Below the pieces are notes generated by a model that saw nothing but the letters and a program-made list of their open reading frames with translations, did no database searches and was not told where the DNA came from. Shown one piece after another: positions 35,576 to 47,187 of a DNA stretch of 64,000 bases. Origin of the DNA: Oscheius tipulae (lineage: Eukaryota > Nematoda > Chromadorea > Rhabditida > Rhabditidae); contig JASJZH010000004.1 in NCBI GenBank assembly GCA_037178975.1, positions 1,178,001 through 1,242,000 on the forward strand. Reading direction: 5' to 3'. The position numbers and the translations under genes are program-made. Numbering within the stretch: position 1 is the first letter of the stretch; every line of letters starts with the position of its first letter.

Positions 35576-36609
35576 CATCCCACCTAGGGTCGACCTTTGA
35601 AACCGGAATTTGGTGGCTAGCTAACGGTCGCAGCGCTCCTCCTCCTTTTACCTTTGTAACAATCGGACACCGAGAGCTAAAAAGTTTGAAGAGATGGTCT
35701 CTCCGCCGTGTTCTCTCGAGACCACAAAAGGAACACATCAACAAGAAGCTCTTATTGTTCAGAGAGAGGGGAAGAGGAGAAGAGAAAGTGGTAGATGAAA
35801 GGAGTTGGGCCGAAGTTTTGGAGAAGGAAATACCCTCTGCTCCAGAAAAATGAAATTAAAACTGCGTCTTGGAATTCTCAAAATACCGATTGCAAACGGG
35901 CTGTGAAATTAGTTCTATGGAGATCTTGAAACATTTTTCGTTTTGAAACTTCCAATTGTTCGCAAATATTTGCATCGAGTTACGACTAATAAAAAAAATT
36001 GAATTTGGATATAAAGCATGCTTAAAACGTTTTAGATTTGGACTTTTTTAAGCAGGTAGTGGTGCTCATGTTTTTGATTTTTCTATCCATCTACCATCGA
36101 CATCAAATTGTCTACACACAAAATCTGCTTTTATACGGTACTCTCGAAATAAATTCCTGCTAATCAACAATTTTCACAACTTTTGCATCTCTTTGCTCTT
36201 ATAGTTGGATATGACTGGTAATTTTTGGTGTGAGATATCTTGGTTACCAGGACAGTATATAAAGACTGGTCTAGTACTGACTGCGGTCTGTAGGTATTAC
36301 CCAAAACAGCACGACTGTTCTCATATGTTTCCTCGAAACATTGAAATTTCTCCATCAGAAACCGTTTTCTCAACTTTTGTTTCTCCTTATCTTCGCGGTT
36401 TTCTTGGTACATGGAATTACCGAGGCGATACGGTCTGAACCATCACTATCAAGACTGTAAAGGTGGAAGGCCCTTTAGCTACTAAGACAGTACGGGATAG
36501 AATTCTTTCAGCCTTGTTGGTCATCTTTATGATTGAATACAGAGAAGCCGCCGTATCGTCTAAAGCAACTAAAGCAATCCTTTTATATTTATTTGGAAAC
36601 CAATTTTCT

Positions 36610-36804
36610 CTATTCAGCAATTTTCAGACCTTCTGTTTTTTCACCCTCCTCGTTCTTTGAACCGTAGCAGGCAATCAGAACCAGTTGTCTTCCATTAGGA
36701 CACTCAAAATTCGGTCCTCCCGTCTGCACACAAGTTGACCCCAAAAAAGGCAACGTTTCCCAAAACCAAGACCATAACAAACAGCGCCGACCTCGAGATT
36801 CCAT
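36610..36804 (-). CDS. possible lectin-like exon (uncertain)
   Basis: The minus-strand reading contains TGGPNFECPNGRQLVLIACYGSK, cut by a possible intron at its start. The spacing of Cys, Gly and the ACYGSK end recalls galactose-binding (SUEL) lectin domains, but only one segment is visible and no neighbouring exons were joined. It may be a relic. Confidence 0.22.
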   Translation of the reverse strand: MESRGRRCLLWSWFWETLPFLGSTCVQTGGPNFECPNGRQLVLIACYGSKNEEGEKTEGLKIAE

Positions 36805-37178
36805 TTAGTCGTCTGCGAACCGAAAGCCATTACTCGATGCTATGCGAGTAAACAACAGGGGTCCTCCCCGTCCTTGGGTACGAAGGCTCTTCGAGAAACT
36901 TTATACCTTTTTTTGGTAAAAGTAGCGAGAGATTGTTATCGCACGTCAGCTATAATCGGAACATGATGTAAGGAGGGAAAGGAATGGATTTGAGGTTTGC
37001 ATTGGGGCTGTGAAACCAGTAAAAAAGAATGAGATCCATATTTTGAAGATGAAAGGATTCCGCAAGAAAAATGTTTCACGACTTGCTCTTCTACTAGTGC
37101 TCTCGTTCAGAAACCGATTGATCGCGTCTCAATGAAGCAAATGTTAGTCAAAACTCCATGTGGGAGAAAATCAGTTTC

Positions 37179-37215
37179 TGGACATCCTGGTCTGCACTTC
37201 AAACCAGGATGTCCA
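37179..37215. repeat. 13-bp perfect hairpin
   Basis: 37179-37191 (TGGACATCCTGGT) pairs with 37203-37215 around an 11-nt loop. It could be a small structured RNA or a foldback relic, and is too short for a typical microRNA precursor. Confidence 0.5.
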
Positions 37216-38327
37216 AGGAAGAAAAAAAGATAAGGTTATGAGACTTTTTTCTTAGCAAATCCTCGAAAAATGAACACTTTACTGTCTTCTCATCAATACA
37301 TTCTCATCATTGACAGGAAAGACTGTTCTTACACGTCTTGTTTAAAACCCAATTCAATCTTTTCCCTCATTTTTCTTTTCCCATCAGTACATCATAGAGC
37401 GAAAACAAAACTTCGAAATCTAACGAGCCTGAAACATTCTTTGCTCGAACCTTAGGCTTTTTGAACTCAGATGAATAGCAACGATACTTTTTGGATATAG
37501 AGAAAGGTCTGTCAGCAGGGAAACCTGGCCTGACTGACCAAAGGCGTTTACAAGCCTGGCCGACTCAAAAGTTGGCTAGAAAGTTTTGTTTCAAGCTCTC
37601 GTCAATACAACCGTCCAATCGTAATACCGCTGGTGGTCTGTCGTACATTTTTATCTACCTAACAATTTTGCCGAATCTTACAAATTTCAATAATTCAATT
37701 CTACCTAAGTTTCATTTACGCTATAGAAGGTAAAAGTCTCGTGAATTTGCGCTTCTTGACAATTCAAATTTGAACTACCAGTAACTACTAGCTGGTAATG
37801 AGAGTCTTACCATGTTTCAAGCCAACTACAGAGATCACCATACACAACAATTGAAAAATAATAACATCAGTGATACAATAAACGTAGTTTGTCCTTGACT
37901 GTTACGGAAGTTTATTCTACCCCTGAAACAAAAAACTCTCATTCAAAACATCTCGTTGACTGGAATTCTTGAACAGGACCATTTTTTTTTCTTTAGAGGC
38001 TTGAACCACCTTCCATAAAGCATTCGAAATTAAACTCATGGGAAGTACTGGTGACTGTAGACACTTTTCTCCCCAACTATATATAATTTTTGCTTTCAGG
38101 AGAAGACGCTATAAATTTTACTCTCCTGCTAATAAGATTTTCCCAATGGACTTCGAAACAGTTCAAAGAGCAGAAATCGTCTTGACCACCCGACATTACA
38201 CAGTGCCGCGGGCACTTTCTCACTCTCTCTCTCTCTCTCTGTCCCTGCATTTGAACGTGATCAAGGTCGAAAAAAAAGGACAATGATTACGCAAAACAAG
38301 GTTCATTCCTTCCCCAGTTCAAAATTT

Positions 38328-41300
38328 TCAAGCAACCTTGAATTTCTCGAGAGGACGACGGCAGATGAACTGCTTCTTGTCAGAGTCCTTGGCCGTTCCC
38401 CAGTAGCCGAAGTAGGCCGTGCGGTCCTTGTCATTTCTTCCTGTGAAGATGGTCGAGGCCGTGAATCCGTTTGAGGGCTTCTGGACCACAGGGAAGGTTC
38501 CTGGAATCTTTTTGCATTACTGAATAACAAGGTAATGTTACACCCGCACCGTTTCGGTAGTCAGAGAAATTCGCACTCGTATCCTCTAAACAATACCGAT
38601 AAAGAAGTAATAGTGTTTCAAGCCGAACATATAAGGTCGAAGTTTGGAATTACGAGTGATGTGAGCGGGAAAAAATCTATAGTTGAGCAACCGAAAAGTC
38701 TCGGAAGTTCGGCAGAGTCTCACCCATATGGTTTCAACAGCTGGAGCAATTTCTCACTCATGCTGTCTTAGCGACTCACCGTTCCCCATACCGTCTCTAC
38801 TGGAAGAATAGTATTCCAAACGAAAGCTAAAAGAGCATCGTTTGGAGTTTTGAGTGACATAGGGAAGTTACGAATTCTTCAATTGAGATCTCGTACCGAA
38901 CCAGACAAAACTGTCTTGAAAGTAAGAGATTACTACAAGTATTAGTGATGAGATTTGCTATTAGTTGATTCTTAGCTAAACTGGTCAAAAGTTAATAATT
39001 GAGCACCCGTACTGACTCAAAACTTGGTCAGATGCTGCCCCGTACCATCTTAATAGATAAACGCATTTATTTGCTATTAGAACAACCATGTTACTAATCT
39101 GGCACCTTGGTTGTTTCGTAAGCGCGAATTTATATTGTGAAGACTTACCGAAGAATGACTACTGAAAAATTTCTGTGCTGCCGCAAAAAAAGAAAAGGAA
39201 TAGCTCACTATTTACGTTGTTCTTGAAACAAACCAGAAAACTTTATACCAGCAGACAGGCAGAAAGATCGAGAGACAGATAGACAGAAACATAGCAAAAT
39301 TCGAAGACATTGGCTAGACTCCTGAAAAAAAAGAAGAGATGAAATGGCTGTGAGGACCCTAGCTCCATCTCAGGCGCGTTTGCTCGCCGTAATGTTAATG
39401 CCTTTGGTAAAACAAAAAGTTATAAACCAGCGCACTCTATAGGATATTCTTCGACTATTCCCCCATCACTTTTTTCCAATCTTTAGACAAAAGTCTTTTG
39501 CCCCAACAGCTACTTCAACATTTTCGATTGAAATTTTGGGACGTACACAAACATCAGACTGCAGATTTCTTTCTATGCTACCATGTATGTTTCACGTGAA
39601 ACATACACTCGCGCTAAAAGTTATTGTTTGATCTTGACCCTTTCTACTGCTTTACAAAACATGGCAAAATTGAAAGAAAAACAGACGAAGCAATATGCTA
39701 GGGAACTGTTATTCGATAAGACTACGCATTTTTTTCATCAAACAATCATATGTGCATTGCTAGTCTTTCTCGTCCCTAATATCTATGCTTTACGTGAAAC
39801 ATAAAGTATCAAAAACAGTGTTCCACTGTTCTCTGAACTCATTCCAAAATATTTCCAGTTTTCCAACGCTACGACTCTCCGAGAACGCCTCTTCTCTTCT
39901 GGACATATGACCTCCGCCTAAAATTGGCGACCTGTATTTCAGGTTTTCAGTCCGTTGTCCTTCTTCTAGACCCTGTTGTCCATCTCAACCATCCTCATTG
40001 AATTTCTAGCCAAAAAAATTTCCTGCTTTAATAACTAGCCCCAAAGAAGACAATCAATTATGCTAGAGACACGGAAGTTGTACTTTGGTTTCACTTTACG
40101 CGTATTTTTCAAGACGGTTCGGGAAGGTCACACCTCTACATCCATCAAAAGTCGTCACAAGTTTGCTTCTTGGACTAGCCGCCGGAGAGAGAATGATAGG
40201 GCAATTGTTGCCGAGAAGGGACTAACAATGTTTCTAGTCATGGTCTTCGATTATTTAACATGTTTCAAACAACTGGAAACGATTCATTGGACTCTCAGGT
40301 CGCCTTTGTAACATAAAAATTTCGAGCACCAGACCACTGATCTATTTAGTCTTTCACTCTCGATTCTTTTCTTATTCTCATTCTTTCACCGACAACAAAA
40401 ATTGTTCTACTCGGTGCAGCAGAGAGAGACAGACGGTTTCGCCTTACTCCTCTCCCGATTTTTGTAAAAACCAACGTCTTACAATCAATCATCGCAACTT
40501 GGTAAAAGACCCATACCGGTCAACAAATCGTAAATTTTCTAGAGAAGTGATGGCTGTCAAGTTGCTTAACATCGGGAACAAAGTAAGGGCCGCTATGGGT
40601 CTCTCGGTCTCTCACTACATGACTGGAAGCTGTTATGTTCCAAGATAATGTAGGGTCAAAACCTCGTAGTAGAAATTTGGTAATATTTTAAAGTCTCGGA
40701 AGAATAACTTCGATTTATTCAACTTATGAGCGAGACACAACCCTTTTTGAAACAAAAAAAACTTAAAAAAAAAGGATATGCGTATGAGCCCATCTCAAAG
40801 CCCGTACCTTTCTTTTTCTTCTAATTGATCAGGCGATCGTTGTGGTGGAAACAAACTAAATGTTATCGTGTTTAATAATAGACTGTTTGTTTCTATGTTT
40901 TCCTATACGCTTCATCGGATGAGTATGGTCAAAGGGGGAACATCAAAATGTAACATCCCCAGTCAGCCGCCTTGTATGTTTTAAGTGCTTCGTAACAGAC
41001 TCGGCTCGCCACGGTTCTGATTACGTTCTCGAACACGAAATCCATTTTTACAATCAGGCTTCAACTTTGCTATAAAGTTACGCAAATGTTAGTGCGCTTT
41101 TTTCCACCACAGATCATCTCTGCCGGCTAGTCAACGTGTCCTTTCTCAAACCAAAGATCGTTGTCATCTTTCTCTTGGCGCGTACTCGCGGTCTCTAACC
41201 CAAAATAAAGCGTTTTTTCGGAGGGGAGAAAGAACGAATGACCCGGGTGGAACCATTAGCGGAGTTGATTGTTGGTTCCCAAAGAATTTTGGGGGTACAG

Positions 41301-44300
41301 AGGAACGGAGAGAGACAGTGGGGCAGAGAGACAGAGACTTTTGGTACCTGTTAACTGTTGAACACTAGAAAATTGGTGATGACGCAATGTGATAAAACGA
41401 CGAGAAGAACAGATATGACAGAGCGAGAAAAGTAGTAAACAGTTTGCAAACAGTTCGGGAATCCCGAAGAAAGGGACCAGCCTTTTGTATAGTTCTGTTC
41501 TAAAGACGGCGCTATCTACAATACAAATGATGGTCAATATATCTTTATACTGAATGTTTGAAACAAAAACATTTGAAAGACATGTACACAATTGAGTTGA
41601 TCTGCTCTTTCTGATCTACCCACATTATCTCTAAATCTCAGAACTTGTTTCGTAACTCACACATTCTTTTCACTAATTCTATTGAGAGAACTCCTGTGTT
41701 TCAAAGTTTCTATAAAGCAAGGAAAAGATTCCTCGATTCGATAGCTTGGTCTCTATTTCAAAACTATATCAGTTCCTAGACACTCACTTTTCTATCGTTT
41801 CACGAACCACATAACACCGCCAACTTTGAGGATTTTTGTTCAGGAGAAAAGACTATTCTTCCATTAGGCTTGGGTGTATTTTAGCGGGGAGGCATCCTTC
41901 CCGATAAAACACTGTTTCTAGGCAGCATTTTTATGCTTCCTGATGTTCTGCAAAGATGTAGTTTTCGATCCAATCTATAATCTTGCAGAACATAGCAAAG
42001 CTCAAAAACCGTGTTTTCAACCAGACAACGGAGTTCCCATCATCGAAGTTTGGGCGCTACAATAAAAATTCCCTGTTTTTACACTGTTCGACCCCCGAAC
42101 TCACCCTTATCAGTGCTCCACCATCTCATATACAGTACTTTCTTGTCATTAGTGTCCATTCCGGCATATTCCCACAAATCGTCTTCCTGGATGTACTTGA
42201 TCGGTCCCCAGATCTCATTCTTCCCCAGGGCGTCTTTGAACAGTTTCTCTCGGGCCAACACTGAAACATGACGATTTCGATACAGGTCATCGTGACCTTG
42301 TCAACCCGAAGAAAAAACATTTGATACGCGCTCTCTTACAGCGAGGGCAACAAGCCCCATCGATGATGGCAAACTCAAGGGCAAACCGTAGGGGTCAGCA
42401 GACACATCGAAATGCTTTTAGAGTTTTGCTAGACGAGGGACTGGCTGGGCAGAGTTTTTGATATGCTTCCACGTCGGGATGAAAATAGCAAATAAAAAGA
42501 ATAGCTTTTAGGTTCATACTGAAACTTTTCTGAATTCGAATGCCTAAAAAAGGAACAGAAGATGCCTATTGTATAGTGCTGGTCTGTATAAACGACAGAA
42601 ACATTTTTGAAGTTTCCGAGCTAGGAACTACAAAGAGTGAGGTGCAACTGTCTTGCAAGCGTGTTGAAACATTCTAAGAATTAGATGTCTCACAAACTTT
42701 GCTTTTCTTACGATTGAGAGCCGAAGATGAGGTCTAGTATGATTCTAGAGTTGGTTTCTGCTTTACTGATCTTTGGAGTATCAAATTTTGAGAATAGAGT
42801 TTACCTACCAACAAACAGTGGAAAAAACACTTCATCTCATTGAAACAATTCAAAAGTATAGTACGCGGAAGATTGACAAACTGCTTCAGCACAGTACGTT
42901 CTCGTTCTCAAAGCCATTACGTACTTGTAAAACTGGTCCAGCTTATTAATAGCTCAGACCAGAACATCGCTAAACTCAAAAACTAGATCTTTTTTTAGCC
43001 TTACTCTTCTGAAAACGTAAAGAGGAAGACGTAGCTGTCTTATATTTGCATTGAAACATTATTTGAGCAGCTTTGGTAATCTTGAACTTTGGTCTCAGAG
43101 TCAGAACAAATGTGTCACCCCGAAACAAATATGGTTTGCTTTAGAATAGCACTGAAACATTGGAGGAAAACAGACAGAGACAGGGTATATCCTCGATACC
43201 CGTATCCTGAGCAAACTCACAAGCAACAAACTTGTTCTCCTCGTCATTAGTAATCTTGGCCAAGGTTCCACTGAATTGGATCTCACACCATTCGACAGCC
43301 CCTCCAAAAGTGGCCGTGGTGTTCACAGCAAAGTAGCAGAAGCTTCCAAATCTGTACCAGTCCTCCTGACAAACATATTCATCGTCTGAAACCATATTTT
43401 CACCAGTTTTTCACAGGTAATCTACTCATGGTGCACAAGTATCCAACAGCCATAGTCTTCTTCCCACTTGAGGGCACCACAGTTTTTCCTTCGGAAGCAT
43501 AATAGAAACCAGTTTGCTGAAAAAGTGTTTTTGGTTTTTGGTCGTTTTAGGTATTGCTATAAATTCGACCTTGATCCAATTTTTTCAGTGGTAAGAGACC
43601 CGAGAACACACCCGGGTTTGCCGAACGCGAACAGATCGCAGCGGGCCGGCACAGAACGGTTCAGAGATGAAACATATGATCAAGTTTTTAAAATGTTTCG
43701 AAATGTTCACAAGATTCTGAAGTGTAGGTCGTTTTTATGAGCACTGTATAGTCACAAAATAGTATGAAAAGGTGAAGAGAACAAAACCGTTTCATCTGGG
43801 AGACTTTATAGCCTTCGGTTTACGAAGCTTCAGAAGACGCTCAGAATCTGTATTAGAAAAGTTGGAAATCTGCAAGTTTGTTTCATGGAAAAGTCTTATA
43901 GGTCTTGTTTCAAATGTATTCGCTTTGTTCGACCTCTCGTCGGAACATTGAATGGTTTTTGAGCACTTAGAAATTTTGCTTCATCGAAAAGACTTATATA
44001 GAATGCTCTAATTTCTTCCACTTTGTGTCCTGCGATGACAGTGTTTCAACGAGTAAATGTATAGACTGTATTCAAACGTTCTTCACTGTACAAGCATTTC
44101 ACAGCTCAAAATATAAAACTTGAATCTTCTTTCAACGAATACTTATTAGAAATATCACTGTTAAATCAAATCTCCTCTACGGTAGGTCAAAAATTTTTGA
44201 AGCTTTCTGTAGCATTCTCCATTTGAGATTGTGCAAAATATCAAAAGTTCAAATCTTGCTTTATCGCGTTTCAACATAGGACTTGGTCTAAAGCTCATCA

Positions 44301-45262
44301 CTAATTAAGTCTAACGAAAAAGAACTTTGAGGTATATTTCAGCAAGTACACTTATAGTACTTGATCTAAATTTCATCACTGAGTCTGTCATTTTCAAACT
44401 TGTTTCAGCGAGTAGTCTTATGATACTTGTTCTAGGCTCTTTTACTGTTCTGATAAAAAACAAAAGGCTTGGAATTTGTTTCAGTCTGTCAACGGGTAGG
44501 ACTTGTGCTGTCATTACTCATTGTGTACTTCTTGCCATGTCACTAAGAACAATAAAACGAACCTTCAGAGCAAAGTACTTCTCTAGCTGATCCACCGTGG
44601 CCGTCGTACTGACGAATGGTACAGCTCCATTTCCTCTCTTATCCTTGATCTGACTGGCACACACGTTTTCGATTTGGGTCGGGGTGGCCGAATCGTCCTG
44701 AAATTTGTCATTTTCTGCATAAGAGCTTCCCGAAGACCTCGATGGCTATGACACACTGAGCCGTCTGCGTACTGCCTTTCCCATCCACGTAGGCTGTGGG
44801 GAAATTGATTCCCAGACAGGTCTTCTCAAAGGTCCAGCCTGGAAAATCTGTTTCAAAAAGAAAGAATGATAAGCAACGGTTCCAATTGATGATAAGTAGT
44901 ACACCCTGTCAGAACATTTTCCCGTTTTTTCCAATATTTAAAATTACAGTACGCAGTACGACCAACACAGAACAAAAACCTATTTGAAAAGTCATCTTGC
45001 CGCAGTTTACAGTTGACCGTTTGCAAGTCAAATCAAAGCTAGTCAGTTTGGATATGGGGCATCAGCCCAACTTGTGTAAGGAAAAGTGGGAATACATTTA
45101 ATATTTCAGCTATAGCATACAACTGCCTTCTGTAGCAGAGGTATAATGCCTGACTTCGGAAGCACAAAATATTGCACCTGCTCCACAGAAGCTTGGAGAT
45201 GAGTCGGCTCCCAGGGTCACTTTCAGAAATGTACAGGTGACTATAGCCAAGATCAGTCGCAT
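38328..45262 (-). CDS. secreted C-type lectin-like protein, 311 aa
   Basis: Seven exons in phase: 45262-45178, 44847-44738, 44697-44563, 43516-43426, 43385-43200, 42260-42105 and 38500-38328. Exon 1 is a signal peptide (MRLILAIVTCTFLKVTLGA). Residues 30-140 form a cysteine-containing N-terminal domain (GWTFEKTCLGINF, TAQCVIAIE). A C-type lectin domain follows (about 142-305): CQEDWYRFGSFCYF, the EWCEIQFSGTLAKI block, NEIWGPIKYI and a final DKKQFICRRPLEK. Intron 6 is 3.6 kb and packed with Ruby motifs, so the last exon could belong to another gene, but phase and domain both complete the lectin fold. Likely secreted, with carbohydrate or microbe binding by family; the usual EPN/QPD calcium motif is not evident. 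Confidence 0.75.
39584..39607. promoter_or_regulatory. 24-bp palindrome of two back-to-back Ruby motifs
   Basis: 39584-39607 is a perfect palindrome centred on CACGTG. The left half holds TGTTTCA (39588-39594, plus) and the right half TGAAACA (39597-39603, minus). The two would drive convergent short transcripts across each other. Confidence 0.6.
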
Positions 45263-45509
45263 TCTTTGTCTCCTTGAGGCAAATATCGATATCCACCCAC
45301 GAGAGAGAGACTTTTATCCAACAAGAGACGATTCCCCACGTGCAGGGCGCCATTTGGCGTGAGACTAGACTGCAAACTGTCTCTCTTACTGAAGGCTTTG
45401 GTATGGAAAGGGGAGAGAGAGAGCCGAACGTCTCCATACCTACAGGGGACGCTTCAAGGATGGGAGCTTCGAAGACGTCGCTCGACTGCAATGTCTGTAG
45501 CCTTTTCTG

Positions 45510-45620
45510 TCAAGCGTTATCCCAGATTAGAGCTGACAAGTCAAGCCAGGACAGTTAAAGTTACAAAACGAGCACTGACAGTGTGAGTCGCTCCGCCAGG
45601 AGCGTCAGCGATTGGTTCAA
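45510..45620. repeat. dispersed repeat copy
   Basis: Imperfect copy of 6835-6950, sharing CAAG.GTTATCC.AGATTAG near its start and the CAGCGATTGGTT-type end. Confidence 0.55.
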
Positions 45621-45898
45621 CTTGTCCAAAAAAACCTTTCCCTGCCTTACAGGAAACTCAGAAACGAAAGAGTAAAAGATACCGGAACATTTGGCAATTG
45701 GTAATGGCTTCAAACACAGACAGACACAGATGCGAAAACAATTTTAAAAAGATTCGATAGTTACAATCTTTCCTCTAACCGACTGAATTTTGCTTCATTA
45801 TAGGCTTCACGGAAACATTGAAAATCACAACAAATATCTTATCAGTTCAACGTAATCCAGAAGATAAAAACGGAGGGACTGCTTTCAGTTGCTTCGAC

Positions 45899-46870
45899 AT
45901 GTTTCTTCGACTAGCACTACTCTTTTCCGTGCTCGTGATCGTCGAACCTGCTTGTTCAAATGACACTCATTACGACAGTAACTACAACAAATATGGCCGC
46001 TTTTGAAAACCTTATTTGCCAAAATAGATGCTACAAATACATCAGTCAGACGGCAACTTTCCTCGCAGCAGAAGGATACTGTAACTCGATTGGAGGTCAT
46101 CTGGTCACAGTACAGAATGCCTTCGAAAACTCTTATGTATCGGCATTGGCCCGCGAGGATGAAAATCCATGGGTTGGACTGAATTACCTCTATGCCAATT
46201 ACTGGACTTGGGTTAGCAACCAGAGCTCGAGTCATGTGAACTGGGCTACTGATCAACCCCAGGATCCGAGTATATACCAGTGTACCTCGATCGGAACTGT
46301 CGATAACAAGTGGACGTAAGGCAATTTTTTAATTTCGATGCTCTTCTATATCTAAATTACAGAAAGGAGCTTTGCAACTCTTATCGTCCTTTTGTCTGCA
46401 CAGTAGATCCCTCTTTTGTCCCTGTGACATCACCGCCAACTTGTCCAACTCAGCTTCCTATTCAAAACTCTTCTTCTGGCTGTTCTTGTTGGTCCATTTC
46501 TATTTTATAACAGTTATCTGATTTCAGCCAGTTATGCTTGCAGCGCCGGCTACTCTCTGTTCCCCGGGGCTTGCAAATGCTACAAGGTAGTTATTGTCAC
46601 TTTCCAAACAGTCCAGAGTTCCAGTTTGATGATAACAATCGAAGCTTCGCCAGTTCTCAATCTTTCTGTCAGTCAGAAGGAGGCATGATTGTGACAATCG
46701 AGAGTGCCGTTCTGAACGATTTTCTCCTTACACTCATTGGAAACGCGACCAATGCCCCCTGGATCGGAATTCAATGTTCTTCTCGCGATTTTTCCACCTG
46801 TTTGTGGCAGAATGGCACTCCCCTAGTCGGATACTCGAACTGAGCTGCTAACCAGCCGTATTTCGGCTCC
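45899..46870 (+). pseudogene. double C-type lectin pseudogene
   Basis: A signal peptide (MFLRLALLFSVLVIVEPACS, from 45899) is followed by two lectin domains. Domain 1 (about 46005-46420) has ICQNRCYKYISQTATF, PWVGLNY and a good intron 46319-46362. Domain 2 (46530-46870) has GACKCYK, PWIGIQC and LWQNGTPLVGYSN. Three lesions break the gene. The signal frame and domain 1 frame are offset by one near 46000 and no splice solves it. A second frame change occurs near 46590-46615. A TGA at 46841-46843 stands where lectins have the W of YSNWAANQP. Similar in type to the minus-strand lectin gene directly to its left. The lesions may be a decay series or, less likely, assembly errors. Confidence 0.7.
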
Positions 46871-47187
46871 TAATTGGAAGCTCTGATTATAAGCTGTTCG
46901 CTTTGAATCCTGACTGCAGAACTGTAGCTAACGCTCACATTCCAACCATTTATGTCTCAAGCGAAACACAAGAGCTCGTTGTTGCAGTGGACTGCAATGT
47001 TGTGTTTTTGTATTCTTCCAAACTAAAGCAAACTTTGAAGAAATGTGGTGGTAGAACTTATTTTTGAACGGTGATATGTACGTTTTTTTTTATATAATTG
47101 GGTGCTTTTAGTATCCGAATTATTGAAGAAAATCTCAGTACTCCAGCGTCAAACACTTCTACATACAGTTTCATTGAAACATGTTTC
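46871..47187. other. intergenic
   Basis: Region between the lectin pseudogene and the 3' end of the RP2 homologue. It has a minus-strand Ruby motif near 47174. No gene seen. Confidence 0.4.

Larger units (their letters stand above)
35576..38327. other. intergenic with Ruby-type motifs
   Basis: Motifs lie near 35927, 37071, 37431, 37588, 37814 and 37925. A hairpin lies at 37179-37215, and a CTCTCT tract at 38220-38240. Apart from the doubtful exon at 36804-36610, no gene is seen. Confidence 0.45.
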
